From Janthinobacterium sp. Marseille (GTDB taxonomy: Bacteria; Pseudomonadota; Gammaproteobacteria; Burkholderiales; Burkholderiaceae_D), in the NCBI RefSeq assembly GCF_000013625.1, contig NC_009659.1:1178001-1242000 (forward strand): 64,000 nt of DNA. Direction: 5' to 3'. The position numbers and the translations under genes are program-made. The notes under the pieces are model-generated. The model made no database searches, had not been told where the DNA came from, and saw only the letters and a list, made by a program, of their open reading frames with translations. Below are positions 1 through 8,123 of this stretch, piece after piece (the first letter of the stretch is position 1; every line of letters begins with the position of its first letter).

Positions 1-93
1 GATCAAAGCCATTTCGGCCGTCATTTCTTCCGCGTCTTTGGCGTGACGCCCGGTGCTTATCGCAATAGCATGCGCCGATCACAAACGTTCTAG
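1..93 (+). CDS. AraC-family transcriptional regulator, C-terminal fragment
   Basis: Only the last 30 codons lie in the window; the gene begins upstream of base 1 and stops with TAG at 91-93. The visible residues (HFGRHFFRVFGVTPGAYR) match the end of the second helix-turn-helix of AraC/XylS regulators, where an F-x-R-x-F-x-x-x-x-G-x-T-P-x-x-Y-R signature is typical. The ligand and target cannot be told from this fragment. The TauE/SafE gene 50 bases downstream on the same strand could be a target or simply a neighbour. Confidence 0.8.
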   Translation, partial: DQSHFGRHFFRVFGVTPGAYRNSMRRSQTF

Positions 94-142
94 ATCAGAC
101 TGCATCGAATAGTTAGCCTGTCCTGACTCGGGAAAGGCTGTT

Positions 143-904
143 ATGGACGCGTTGATCATTGCACTTCTTTTTATATCCGGTATCGCCGGCGGCATTATCA
201 ATGCACTGGCCGGTGGCGCGACCTTGATTACGTTTCCGGTGATGCTGGCAGCCGGGCTTGCACCGGTGATTGCGAATGCGTCGAATGCGGTGGCGGTTGC
301 TCCAGGTCATTTGATTGCCGCATTCGCGGATCGGGAAAAACTGCCGACCGCTGATAAGCAACTGATCATCTCGCTACTGCTTTGCGTCGTCGGTGGTGTG
401 TTAGGTGCGCTGCTCTTGCTGACGCTGCCTGATCGCCTGTTCGTCTTGCCGGTACCGGCCCTGATTGCATTTGCCACTTTGCTGTTTGCCTTCGCCCCTG
501 CCATCAGTGCCTGGGCGGAACGGCGCCGCGCCGGTGCGGAGGCGTCAAGGATGCATGGCTATGCGGCACTGGGTGCCGCCTCTATCTATGGCGGTTTCTT
601 TGGCGCTGGCCTGGGCGTGATCCTGACAGCCGTACTTTCACTGGCCGAGCCGAATGACATCCGCAAGGTCAAGGTCATGAAGAATCTGTTGGCAACCGCG
701 GTGAGCCTGGCGGCGATCACTATCTTTATCGTGCAAGGGGCAGTGCAGTGGCGCGAGACCCTGGTGATGTTGAGTGGCGCACTATTGGGTGGTTATGTCG
801 GTGGCTTGCTGGTGCGTGTACTGCCTGCATCTATCGTGCGCTGGTTTGTGATTGTCGCGGGGATCGTGATGAGCATTGTGTATGCGCGGCGTTACTGGTT
901 TTGA
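143..904 (+). CDS. TauE/SafE family (sulfite/sulfoacetate exporter-like) membrane protein
   Basis: A 253-residue hydrophobic protein with about seven to eight predicted membrane segments. The N-terminal half carries the family hallmark GGIINALAGGATLITFPVM followed by an N-A-S-N-A-V-A turn, and the second half repeats it as ASIYGGFFGAGLGVILTAVL, the usual inverted duplication of TauE/SafE (DUF81) permeases. Family members export sulfite, sulfoacetate or other organosulfur anions. The substrate here is unknown because no sulfonate-degradation gene is adjacent. The length is normal for the family. It follows the end of an AraC regulator. Confidence 0.85.
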   Translation: MDALIIALLFISGIAGGIINALAGGATLITFPVMLAAGLAPVIANASNAVAVAPGHLIAAFADREKLPTADKQLIISLLLCVVGGVLGALLLLTLPDRLFVLPVPALIAFATLLFAFAPAISAWAERRRAGAEASRMHGYAALGAASIYGGFFGAGLGVILTAVLSLAEPNDIRKVKVMKNLLATAVSLAAITIFIVQGAVQWRETLVMLSGALLGGYVGGLLVRVLPASIVRWFVIVAGIVMSIVYARRYWF

Positions 905-1323
905 GCCGAGATGGCGCGGGCTTGCGGTTTGACCCTGGTCCGCAGATGGCCTAAACTATCGCCCATGTCTTTCCACTTTCCTTCCATGAGCAGCTTTGCA
1001 ACAGAACAGTCCTTGATGACCGTTCTGTTTTCGCACGCGCTCAGGTTTATGGGCGCAGAACACGTCCTTCAGCCGGCAGCAGATTCCTAAGCCCGGCGAT
1101 ATTTCCTTTTTCTCATTTGCGCATCATCTATCGCCGGGCTTAAGCCAGGCGCGATAGCGGCCGACCCTTACGCGGGTTATGCCGCGCTTTGGGATTAACT
1201 CATGTCTTCATTTATTTGCGGCAAGCATAGCCTTGTCGGGTATCAGCACGTTGGTGTTGTGGTCTTGGCTTTCAGTCATCTTGCCAACAGGCCATGCATC
1301 TCTTGCGCCAGCGGGACGGATAT
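905..1323. other. Intergenic region with one strong inverted repeat
   Basis: No convincing gene in 419 bases. It contains a perfect 14-bp inverted repeat at 1088-1142 (listed separately). A 41-codon ATG frame at 965-1090 ends inside the left arm of that repeat but has no Shine-Dalgarno sequence, so I do not call it. The last bases, GGGACGGA at 1313-1320, form the ribosome binding site of the next gene. Confidence 0.6.
1088..1142. repeat. Perfect 14-bp inverted repeat, 27-nt loop
   Basis: Arms taagcccggcgata (1088-1101) and tatcgccgggctta (1129-1142) are exact reverse complements. The stem is GC-rich but no T-run follows on either strand, so a classical rho-independent terminator is not supported. 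It could be a dispersed palindromic element, a protein-binding site or an RNA stability hairpin at the 3' end of the TauE/SafE transcript. Confidence 0.6.
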
Positions 1324-2196
1324 ATGGACCTGACCAAAAACTTCGTTAAAAACAAACGTCCATGCGCGGATGGTTTCCGCTGGTTCCTGCGCAACCATGC
1401 CGATGGCAGCGATTACCAGCCTTTGCTGAATGCCCTGGTCGATGCCGGGCGGGTTGATGACGCCTGCTGGTTACTGACGCAATTCGGTCCTACCGATGAA
1501 ATCCTGCAGGTCGATGCGATCGATGCGGAAGCGATGGTGTTTGCCGGCACACTGGAAGTGCAGGGCAATATCGAAGTCACCGGCGTATTACGCGCAGGTC
1601 GTTCGATCCGCACCGGTGGCGGCATACGTGCGGGCAAGGCGATTGTCGCCGGTGAAGATATCCAGGCCGGTGGCAGCATACGTTGCGACGGTACGCTGGA
1701 AGCCGGTGGCGATATCAAGGTGGCCTGGGGCATTGAGGTCGAAGATGCGATACGCAGCGGTGGCGATGTACGCGCCGAATGGGAAGTGCTGTGCGGAGCG
1801 GGGCTGACGCTGGAGGGAAATCTCCTGGTCGGGCAAGACCTGCTTAGCAAAGGTGCATTGCATTGCCAGAAGAGCATACGCGTGAACGGTGCGATCACCG
1901 CACATGACAGCGTGTGGGCGGGTAATGGCATTGCCTGCGGTGCCACGATACTGTGCGATAGCCATCTGGAAGCGAACTGGGGCATTAAGGCCGGGCAGGC
2001 GATTGTTGCCAAGGGTTCGATCAAGGCCGGTGAGAGTTTGCAGGCGCAGGAAGAAATACAGGCGGGCGAAGGTTATGGCGTGTACGCCGGCCTGGTGGTG
2101 CAGCTAGAGGCCTGGGAAGCGAGTGCGCAAGTGCACGCAAGCAGCAAACCGCAACGTTTGATGAGCGGTTGGTGGGGAGGTGCCTGCCTGGTGTGA
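1324..2196 (+). CDS. Hexad-repeat beta-solenoid protein of unknown function
   Basis: The start is placed at ATG 1324, behind GGGACGGA with 7-nt spacing; an upstream in-frame ATG at 1294 has no such site. About 290 residues. The first ~70 are a compact, cysteine- and tryptophan-containing head (FRWFLRNHADG, DACWLLTQFGPTDE). From about residue 75 to 245 the chain is built of six-residue units of the pattern I-x-A-G-x-x (for example IRTGGGIRAGKAIVAGEDIQ), around 25 to 28 units, which predicts a parallel beta-solenoid like bactofilins or hexapeptide proteins. The tail after residue 245 is non-repetitive. There is no signal peptide or membrane segment, so it should be cytoplasmic. Bactofilin-like polymer formation is a structural inference only. 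A GNAT-like gene follows 56 bases downstream. Confidence 0.75.
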   Translation: MDLTKNFVKNKRPCADGFRWFLRNHADGSDYQPLLNALVDAGRVDDACWLLTQFGPTDEILQVDAIDAEAMVFAGTLEVQGNIEVTGVLRAGRSIRTGGGIRAGKAIVAGEDIQAGGSIRCDGTLEAGGDIKVAWGIEVEDAIRSGGDVRAEWEVLCGAGLTLEGNLLVGQDLLSKGALHCQKSIRVNGAITAHDSVWAGNGIACGATILCDSHLEANWGIKAGQAIVAKGSIKAGESLQAQEEIQAGEGYGVYAGLVVQLEAWEASAQVHASSKPQRLMSGWWGGACLV

Positions 2197-2252
2197 CACC
2201 GGGTTCGCATTGTTGAACATACGCGAGAGATGAGAGATTTCCGGAGGTGAGT

Positions 2253-2888
2253 TTGAGCAGCTTGTTTGCTTCTTTCCATTTGCCGCTGTGGTGTCCTGGT
2301 TTGCTGGAGCTACGCATCGATGTACAACTGCCACCGTCCGAAGTGGAAAAAGAATTGGATGGCTTGCACCGTCGCCTCAATCGTCCCGGCGACGCCTTGT
2401 ATGACTTGCCGACGCTGCAGATTGATTTCCAGGGTTTGAGATTTCGTTATCGCGTGGCCGACGGCGAGCATTACATCTATGTTGAAGACGTGAAGCGCGA
2501 TTGCCTCGCCGGTTACACGATTTTCAACCGCCTGATTGAGCTCAACCGGCGACAGGATAAACATTTGCGCGCGACGCATTCGAAGTACGCGACACCGTAT
2601 CAGCGACGCGGGATTGCGACGGCGATTTACCGCTGGTGGCTGGATGCCGGACATTGCCTGATCAGTGGTGCGCGCCAATCATCCGGCGCACATGCATTGT
2701 GGCGCTCGCTCGGTAAGCGCTACGACCTGGTGTATGTCGACTTGCGCGATAAAAAGCTGTGCTGCCTCGGCCCCAAAGTCAGCAGCCGGGTGCGGGAAGA
2801 TTTGCATACGCGGATGATCCTGATCGGCGCAAATCAGGACTTGCAGGGCCTGGCAGAAAACACCGGCATGAGCCTGCATGCCGGCTAG
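2253..2888 (+). CDS. GNAT-like acetyltransferase domain protein
   Basis: Start chosen at TTG 2253, five bases after GGAGG (2243-2247); the longer GTG at 2247 would overlap that ribosome binding site. About 211 residues. The centre carries YQRRGIATAIYRWW followed by SSGAHALWRSLGKRYD, which resembles the acetyl-CoA pyrophosphate-binding R/Q-x-x-G-x-G/A loop and the following helix and strand of GNAT N-acetyltransferases. The N-terminal 90 residues are not recognised. The close spacing behind the solenoid protein suggests co-transcription. The substrate is unknown, and the GNAT assignment is by motif only. Confidence 0.6.
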   Translation: MSSLFASFHLPLWCPGLLELRIDVQLPPSEVEKELDGLHRRLNRPGDALYDLPTLQIDFQGLRFRYRVADGEHYIYVEDVKRDCLAGYTIFNRLIELNRRQDKHLRATHSKYATPYQRRGIATAIYRWWLDAGHCLISGARQSSGAHALWRSLGKRYDLVYVDLRDKKLCCLGPKVSSRVREDLHTRMILIGANQDLQGLAENTGMSLHAG

Positions 2889-2891
2889 TCC

Positions 2892-4103
2892 TTATGCGCG
2901 TACGCCGATATGCAGGTTGCGCCCGGCGAACAGGCCGAGCAGCGCCATCATGAAAGCCGCCCCCGCGCATATGAGCAAGGTCGCATTCCAGTTGCCTTGC
3001 GCATCATGGATCCTGCCTATCAGCGTCGGTCCGATCGCCGCCAGCGTGTAGCCTATGCATTGCGCCATGCCGGACAGTGCGGCAGCTTGCAGGGTATTGG
3101 CTGCACGCAGGCTGACGAAGGACAGGCCGAGGATGAGGGTGGCACCGGCGCTGAAGCCGAACAGGCAAGTCCAGAATACGGCGAAGCCTGGCGCAAGCAT
3201 GAGTCCGATTATGCTCAAAACGGTGATGATCGATACGCCGAAGGCAATGCCGCGCTGGTCCTTGAAGCGACTGACCAGCGGCACGATCAGCAAGCCCGGC
3301 GTCGCCGCCGCGAATTGCATCAGGCCGTGCAGATTGCCGGCTTCAGTGGCGGTATAGCCGGCATCTGTCAACATCGCTGGCAGCCAGGTCGTCATGATGT
3401 AATAGACGAGGGAATTGAATCCAAGGAAGAGGCTGACTTGCCATGCCAATGCCGAATGCCACACCGGTGCTGATGGCGGTGGCGTGCTGATGCTGCCTTT
3501 CACTTCAGTGTGCTTGCGTAGTTGCGGCAACCAGATGAAGGCGCTGATCAATGGTAGTACGGCCAGAGCCGCCATCGCAAAGCGCCAGCCGTAGTCGGAT
3601 AACTGCGCCAATGGAATCGCATAGACCGAGCCGACGGCGGAAGCGACGCCCATTGTTAACACATAGATGGCCGTGAATTTGGTGATTTGCTGTGGGAAGC
3701 TGCGCTTAAGCAAGCCGGGCAAAAGCACATTGCCGATCGCAATGCCCCCGCCTATGATCGCCGTCCCCACATACAGCGTCGCTGCCGATCCTGCCGAACG
3801 CAGGAGGATGCCGGCAATGATGACCAGCAGTGCGGCGAGCAGTGAGCGTTCGATGCCGAATTTTTTCGCCAGCAGGGAGCCGAATGGTGACACGGCCGCG
3901 AACGCCAGCAAGGGCAAGGTGATCAGCAGGCCGGCGGCGCTGGAACTTAAATCGAGACCGGTACGGATGGAATCGATGAGGGGCGCGACACTGGTAAATG
4001 GCACGCGCAGGTTCATCGCAATCAACAGGATGCCAAACAACAGCAGCGCCGGGCTGGCAAGCCGGGGTGTGGTGGCGGTGGTAATAGTGGAATACGGTTT
4101 CAC
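2892..4103 (-). CDS. MFS transporter of the CynX/NimT family
   Basis: About 403 residues, twelve predicted membrane segments. The first segment reads LLLFGILLIAMNLRVPFTSV and the loop PLIDSIRTGLDLSSSAAGLL follows, the pattern of the cyanate / 2-nitroimidazole transporter family (CynX, YeaN/NimT). Start chosen at GTG 4103, preceded by GAGAG on the minus strand; a GTG at 4148 would add 15 residues before the usual family start. The gene is divergent from a cupin-AraC regulator, the same arrangement as E. coli nimT-nimR, so efflux of a nitroimidazole-like or other small toxic compound under that regulator is the likely role. The true substrate is not shown by sequence. Confidence 0.8.
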   Translation of the reverse strand: MKPYSTITTATTPRLASPALLLFGILLIAMNLRVPFTSVAPLIDSIRTGLDLSSSAAGLLITLPLLAFAAVSPFGSLLAKKFGIERSLLAALLVIIAGILLRSAGSAATLYVGTAIIGGGIAIGNVLLPGLLKRSFPQQITKFTAIYVLTMGVASAVGSVYAIPLAQLSDYGWRFAMAALAVLPLISAFIWLPQLRKHTEVKGSISTPPPSAPVWHSALAWQVSLFLGFNSLVYYIMTTWLPAMLTDAGYTATEAGNLHGLMQFAAATPGLLIVPLVSRFKDQRGIAFGVSIITVLSIIGLMLAPGFAVFWTCLFGFSAGATLILGLSFVSLRAANTLQAAALSGMAQCIGYTLAAIGPTLIGRIHDAQGNWNATLLICAGAAFMMALLGLFAGRNLHIGVRA

Positions 4104-4207
4104 GACAAGCTCTCGCAAGAAAATCACAGGATTTAGCTTAAGCCGCACCGGTTTTTAGGAATTTGTGGATAATGACAATTTATATCTAAAAACAGTCAAA
4201 TTGCCTT
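4104..4207. promoter_or_regulatory. Divergent promoter/operator region between transporter and AraC regulator
   Basis: A short AT-rich stretch (about 4155-4207) between the divergent genes. On the minus strand TTGACT (4193-4188) is a good -35 element for the transporter, but no perfect -10 follows. The regulator ATG at 4208 has no recognisable Shine-Dalgarno sequence, so it may be leaderless or weakly translated. The operator itself is not identified. Confidence 0.4.
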
Positions 4208-4987
4208 ATGGTCACTCTGCTGGGTTCGATTGATTACAACGCCGACCGGCTTTTTCAGCCGGCCGTTGCCTTGCGTATCGATACCGAGGGATCGGAAAGC
4301 GAGTCACCTATCCATATGCACCGCAAGGGGCAATTGGTAGTGGCCTTGCATGGCGGTGTGACTTGCGAAGTGCCGGGTGGTTTGTGGATGGTGCCGCCGC
4401 AATGCGGGGTCTGGATTCCGGGTGGCATGCCGCATAGCAATCGGGCGACCGCCAATGCGCGCCTGTGTTTCCTGTTTGTGGAGCCGGGTGCCGCCAGTCT
4501 GCCCGGCGAATGTGCGACGCTGGCGCTGACGCCCTTGATCCGCGAGATGATTTTGCACCTCGCGGATTTGCCGCAGCACTATCCACCGGATGGGCATACA
4601 GCAAAGCTGGTTGAAGTATTGCTGAGTGAGTTGGTGATGATGCCGACCGAACAATTGCATTTGCCGGTATCCGACCATGCGCGCCTGCGCCAGATTGCCA
4701 GCGCGTTGACCCAGCATCCGGATGACCGCAGCACGGTTGCAGAGTGGGGCGAGCGCTTCGCGATGAGTGAACGTACCCTGGCGCGGCTGGTACTGAATGA
4801 AACCGGCATGACCTTCGGCCGCTGGCGGCGCCAGTTACACCTGATAATCGCCTTGCAACGCCTGGCTTCCGGTGCATCGGTGCAAAGGGTATCGGAAGAC
4901 CTCGGCTATGACTCGGTCAGCGCATTCATTACGATGTTCAAGAAAGCCCTGGGCAAATCACCGGCACGCTATTTTTCTGACAAATAA
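4208..4987 (+). CDS. NimR-like AraC-family regulator with N-terminal cupin
   Basis: 259 residues. The first ~100 form a cupin-like sensor (HMHRKGQLVVALHGGVTCEV, then WIPGGMPHSN), and the last ~100 hold two helix-turn-helix motifs (STVAEWGERFAMSERTLARL and VQRVSEDLGYDSVSAFITMF) ending in GKSPARYF. This architecture and sequence style match YeaM/NimR of E. coli, which controls the divergent exporter NimT. Here it is also divergent from a NimT-family transporter, so it most likely controls that gene and itself. The effector is unknown. Confidence 0.82.
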   Translation: MVTLLGSIDYNADRLFQPAVALRIDTEGSESESPIHMHRKGQLVVALHGGVTCEVPGGLWMVPPQCGVWIPGGMPHSNRATANARLCFLFVEPGAASLPGECATLALTPLIREMILHLADLPQHYPPDGHTAKLVEVLLSELVMMPTEQLHLPVSDHARLRQIASALTQHPDDRSTVAEWGERFAMSERTLARLVLNETGMTFGRWRRQLHLIIALQRLASGASVQRVSEDLGYDSVSAFITMFKKALGKSPARYFSDK

Positions 4988-5145
4988 GCACGACGGAGGC
5001 GCACTGCAAAGCCGGAATTGACGGGTAAACACCCCTCTGTTCAAAGATGATGTCGCTTTATACATTGCCAGAATAGTGGCGCTGGCTACCGTGTCTTCCG
5101 CCGTGGCCAGAGGAGCGCTTTACACACCCTGACAGGAGCACGGAC

Positions 5146-5841
5146 GTGACGAGAATCAATCTGGATAATATTGCGGCTTTACAGAATACTTTCGGTAATT
5201 ATAAGAAAGCCCCCGGCACGCAATTCGCGGATGTGCTGAACAATACAACGAACCAGACGCTAGCAATCGGGCAAGGTACATTGAGTGTTACTGCTGTGGG
5301 TGCCACGTCATCCGCCTCATTCACTTCGGATTTGAATTCCGCCCTCAAAGCCTATGGCATCAATGTGCCACCTGCATTGCGCGTCACCGCAGGTGCAAAT
5401 GGTTACGAGTTGAGCGGTGACCCACGCAATACACAATTCAAGAAAATGCTGGCCGATCATCCATCGCTCGGCAACGGTTTTGGTGGTGCTATCAGTTCTG
5501 CCACCATGGGCAGGAAAGCGGCCTTGCAAAGTGCGATGACTACCTTTGGCGGTGATCATCCGACCTCTGCGATGAAGAAATTCCTGAAGGATTTTGAAGA
5601 TACGCAAGATCCGAAAGCCATGAGCGTCAAATTCGATGGTCAGGATATGAAGGTGGAAGAGCTCGGCGATAAAGGTTGGGGCCCGGTGAAAACCGAAGAC
5701 TCCTTCATGAGCGCCTTGATCGACGCCTATGCCAAGTACATGCTGACGCAGGGCGTCTCGCTGGATAACGACAAAGATAAGAAAGAAGACGAGCAGTCCG
5801 CAGATAAAAAGACAGAAGAAAAGAGTGTAGCGACCAGCTAA
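5146..5841 (+). CDS. Uncharacterised hydrophilic protein, possibly secreted
   Basis: 231 residues starting at GTG 5146, supported by AGGAG at 5134-5138 with 7-nt spacing. There is no Sec signal and no membrane segment. Residues 1-70 are rich in S, T, N and A and resemble the flexible N-termini of flagellar or type-III-exported proteins. Residues ~75-190 look folded (ALRVTAGANGYELSGDPRN, then GWGPVKTEDSFMSALIDAYAKY). The C-terminal ~30 residues are highly charged K/D/E. I do not recognise the family. It stands alone between an AraC regulator and a methyltransferase. The export idea is inference from composition only. Confidence 0.7.
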   Translation: MTRINLDNIAALQNTFGNYKKAPGTQFADVLNNTTNQTLAIGQGTLSVTAVGATSSASFTSDLNSALKAYGINVPPALRVTAGANGYELSGDPRNTQFKKMLADHPSLGNGFGGAISSATMGRKAALQSAMTTFGGDHPTSAMKKFLKDFEDTQDPKAMSVKFDGQDMKVEELGDKGWGPVKTEDSFMSALIDAYAKYMLTQGVSLDNDKDKKEDEQSADKKTEEKSVATS

Positions 5842-5885
5842 GCCCGCTGTCTGCAATTTGCGTGTGCGGCACGTAAAAACATCAC

Positions 5886-6734
5886 ATGCATAAAGATTTA
5901 CACGAAGCCAACCGGCTGTCCTGGAACGCGGCGACACGTGCGCACAACAGCCACAAGGGTGACCAGGCCCTGTTCTTTCGCAATGGCGGTTCCACGTTGT
6001 TCCCGGAAGAGCAGGGTTTGCTGGGTGAGGTGCAGGGTCTCAAGGTTTTGCACCTGCAATGTAATTCCGGCCAAGATAGCTTGAGTATCGCCCGCCTGGG
6101 TGCAGAGCTTACAGGTGTTGATATTTCCGATGAAGCCATTACCTTTGCCCGCAAGCTGGCGACTGATTCCGGCATAGCCGCGCACTTCGAGCGCGCAGAT
6201 GTATTTGATTACCTGGGCAGTGCCGCAGTGGCGGACCGGAGTTTTGACATGGTCTTTAGTTCCTATGGCACTATTTGCTGGCTTTCCGATTTGATTGCTT
6301 GGGCGCAAGGCATTGCACGTGTACTCAAGCCGGGCGGACGCTTTGTGTTTGTCGAGTTCCATCCGTATGCAATGGTTTTCGATGAACAGTGGCGCATGCA
6401 CTACGATTATTTCAATAGCGCTCCGCTGGCGCAGGATGGAGTCAGTGATTATGTCGCCGAATCCGGTGATGGCCTGGCGCTGGGCGAGTATCAGGCAGGT
6501 GAGCAGGAATTTGCCAATCCGCATCCCAGTCACGAATTCACCTGGGGTTTGGGGCAGGTGATTACCGCGCTGAGCCAGGCTGGTTTGGCGATCGAACGGC
6601 TGGATGAATATCCTTACGCCAATGGCTGGAAAGGTTTCGACGATATGCAGGATAGCGGCGGCCGACGCATGGTGCCACCTGCCGGTATGCCGCGTATTCC
6701 ATTGATGTATTCCATCGTCGCGCGCAAGCAATAA
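5886..6734 (+). CDS. Class I SAM-dependent methyltransferase
   Basis: 282 residues. Motif I is LHLQCNSGQDSLSIARLGAE followed by the acidic strand LTGVDIS (about residues 55-80). The post-motif region MVFSSYGTICWL and the strand VLKPGGRFVFVEFHP (about residues 140-160) complete a Rossmann-type SAM fold of the Methyltransf_25/31 kind. The substrate cannot be deduced; the family includes small-molecule and quinone or lipid methyltransferases. It begins 44 bases after the preceding unknown gene, possibly co-transcribed. The next gene has its own promoter and operator. Confidence 0.85.
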   Translation: MHKDLHEANRLSWNAATRAHNSHKGDQALFFRNGGSTLFPEEQGLLGEVQGLKVLHLQCNSGQDSLSIARLGAELTGVDISDEAITFARKLATDSGIAAHFERADVFDYLGSAAVADRSFDMVFSSYGTICWLSDLIAWAQGIARVLKPGGRFVFVEFHPYAMVFDEQWRMHYDYFNSAPLAQDGVSDYVAESGDGLALGEYQAGEQEFANPHPSHEFTWGLGQVITALSQAGLAIERLDEYPYANGWKGFDDMQDSGGRRMVPPAGMPRIPLMYSIVARKQ

Positions 6735-6795
6735 GCGTTGTTGCAAACAGGTCGATGTCGGGAATTGACCTCGTATAAGAAAATCATCATTTTCT

Positions 6796-6814
6796 GTAAT
6801 GTAGTGTACATTAC
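6796..6814. promoter_or_regulatory. Palindromic operator, probable TetR-family binding site
   Basis: GTAATGT (6796-6802) and ACATTAC (6808-6814) form a perfect 7-bp inverted repeat with a 5-nt centre, 33 bases before the TetR start. Size and position fit an autoregulatory TetR operator that would control the whole pqi operon. Binding is inferred. Confidence 0.6.
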
Positions 6815-6846
6815 TGTTTAAATTCAACCCGGCCCCTGCTATTTCC

Positions 6847-7488
6847 ATGTCCGCCATCGCCCCCGAACCGGCCCGTATTGCGCCTACCCAGAAGGGTGAG
6901 GCGCGACGCCAGCGCTTGCTGGAAACGGCGGCGGACGCCTTTCTCGAATTCGGTTATGCCGATGTGTCGATGCAAGTCATCGTGCGCAATGCGGGCGGTT
7001 CCGCCTCGACGGCTTATCAATTGTTTGGTAATAAAGAGGGATTGCTGATCGCGGTGCTGGAGCGCGAACTGGAACAATTGCGCCAGCAGGTATTCCCCGC
7101 GACGGTATTTGAGCTACCGGTGGCCGAGGCGCTGGAAGTAATCGCACAGCGCCTGGTGGCGCATGCGGTGCAGCAGCGTTCGGTACGTTTTTATCGCCTG
7201 ATTATGGCGGAATGCCATCGCCTGGAAAAAATGCAGGATTATCTGCGCCAGCAAATAGCGCTCCAGATTTATGCTCCGCTGGAACGCTGTTTGCGTACTG
7301 CATGTGCTCGCGGTGAATTGCAGATCGATGATCCGGAGCAGGCGGCCCGCATGCTGGGCAACCTGATCAATGGCATTTCACAGGAAGCACGAATAGAAGG
7401 TGGTTATGCGGACGGTCCGCTGGAGCGGGATCGTGTCTCTTGCAGTTACAGCATACGTATGTTTTTACGGGCATTCAGGTCCAGATGA
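6847..7488 (+). CDS. TetR/AcrR-family regulator of the pqi operon
   Basis: 213 residues. An N-terminal helix-turn-helix (residues ~17-65) reads LLETAADAFLEFGYADVSMQ then GSASTAYQLFGNKEGLL, the standard TetR DNA-binding domain. The C-terminal ~130 residues are an all-helical ligand domain. It is the first gene of the pqi operon: its TGA (7486-7488) overlaps the ATG of pqiA by four bases, and a palindrome lies just upstream, so it probably represses itself and the membrane-trafficking genes. E. coli pqiABC is under SoxRS; TetR control would be a different wiring. The inducer is unknown. Confidence 0.85.
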   Translation: MSAIAPEPARIAPTQKGEARRQRLLETAADAFLEFGYADVSMQVIVRNAGGSASTAYQLFGNKEGLLIAVLERELEQLRQQVFPATVFELPVAEALEVIAQRLVAHAVQQRSVRFYRLIMAECHRLEKMQDYLRQQIALQIYAPLERCLRTACARGELQIDDPEQAARMLGNLINGISQEARIEGGYADGPLERDRVSCSYSIRMFLRAFRSR

Positions 7489-8123
7489 AAGAAGTCCACG
7501 ACGTCATTGTGTGTGAAGGTTGCGACGCGGTGTATGCGCGGGTGCCGCTGCGCGCGCGTGAAGTCGCACGCTGTCCGTGCTGCGGTACCGAACTCGAGCG
7601 CGATACCGGCGGCCAGCAGCAACGCATCCTGCCGCTGACGGTCGCCAGCCTGATCATGTTCCTGATTGCGAACCTGTTTCCGATTGTGGAAATCGAACTG
7701 CGCGGCTTGCGTAGCCAGACTACGTTGACCGGTGCGGTGATGGCGCTGGCAGGCGAGGGCATGTCACTGGTGGCGATGCTGGTGCTGGCGACGACCTTGT
7801 TGTTTCCCTTGTTGCAGTTGCTGATCCTGCTGTGGTTGCTGCTGCCTTTGCAGCAGCAACATCGCGCCACCGGCTTTGCGTGGCTGGTGCGTATTATGCA
7901 GTCACTGCGGCCGTGGGGCATGATCGAAGTCTTCCTGCTTGGTGTACTGGTCGCGATCATCAAGTTATCCAGCATGGCAACGGTGTTGCCCGGACCCGCA
8001 TTGTGGGCATTCATGGCCTTGACCGTATTGCTGACGGTGGTGGTGTCTTTCGATCCGCGCGGTTTCTGGGATATGGTCGAAGGCATAGAGGAAGATAAGC
8101 GCGTCGCGGGAGAGCGGCGATGA
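7485..8123 (+). CDS. pqiA: PqiA-type integral membrane protein, first half
   Basis: Start chosen at ATG 7485 (ATGA overlap with the TetR stop); an upstream in-frame ATG at 7440 lies deep inside that gene. 212 residues. The N-terminus is a zinc ribbon with two CxxC pairs (CEGC and CPCC, residues ~9-30), followed by four membrane segments, the first containing SLIMFLIANLFPIVEIELRG, a PqiA signature. E. coli PqiA (about 417 residues) holds two such ribbon-plus-four-helix modules in one chain; here this is only the first. It should act in the inner membrane with PqiB in lipid transport and envelope homeostasis. Confidence 0.85.
   Translation: MKEVHDVIVCEGCDAVYARVPLRAREVARCPCCGTELERDTGGQQQRILPLTVASLIMFLIANLFPIVEIELRGLRSQTTLTGAVMALAGEGMSLVAMLVLATTLLFPLLQLLILLWLLLPLQQQHRATGFAWLVRIMQSLRPWGMIEVFLLGVLVAIIKLSSMATVLPGPALWAFMALTVLLTVVVSFDPRGFWDMVEGIEEDKRVAGERR

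Noticed and set aside
965..1090. 41-codon frame after the TauE/SafE gene
   Set aside because: No ribosome site; it ends inside an inverted repeat and no conservation can be judged.
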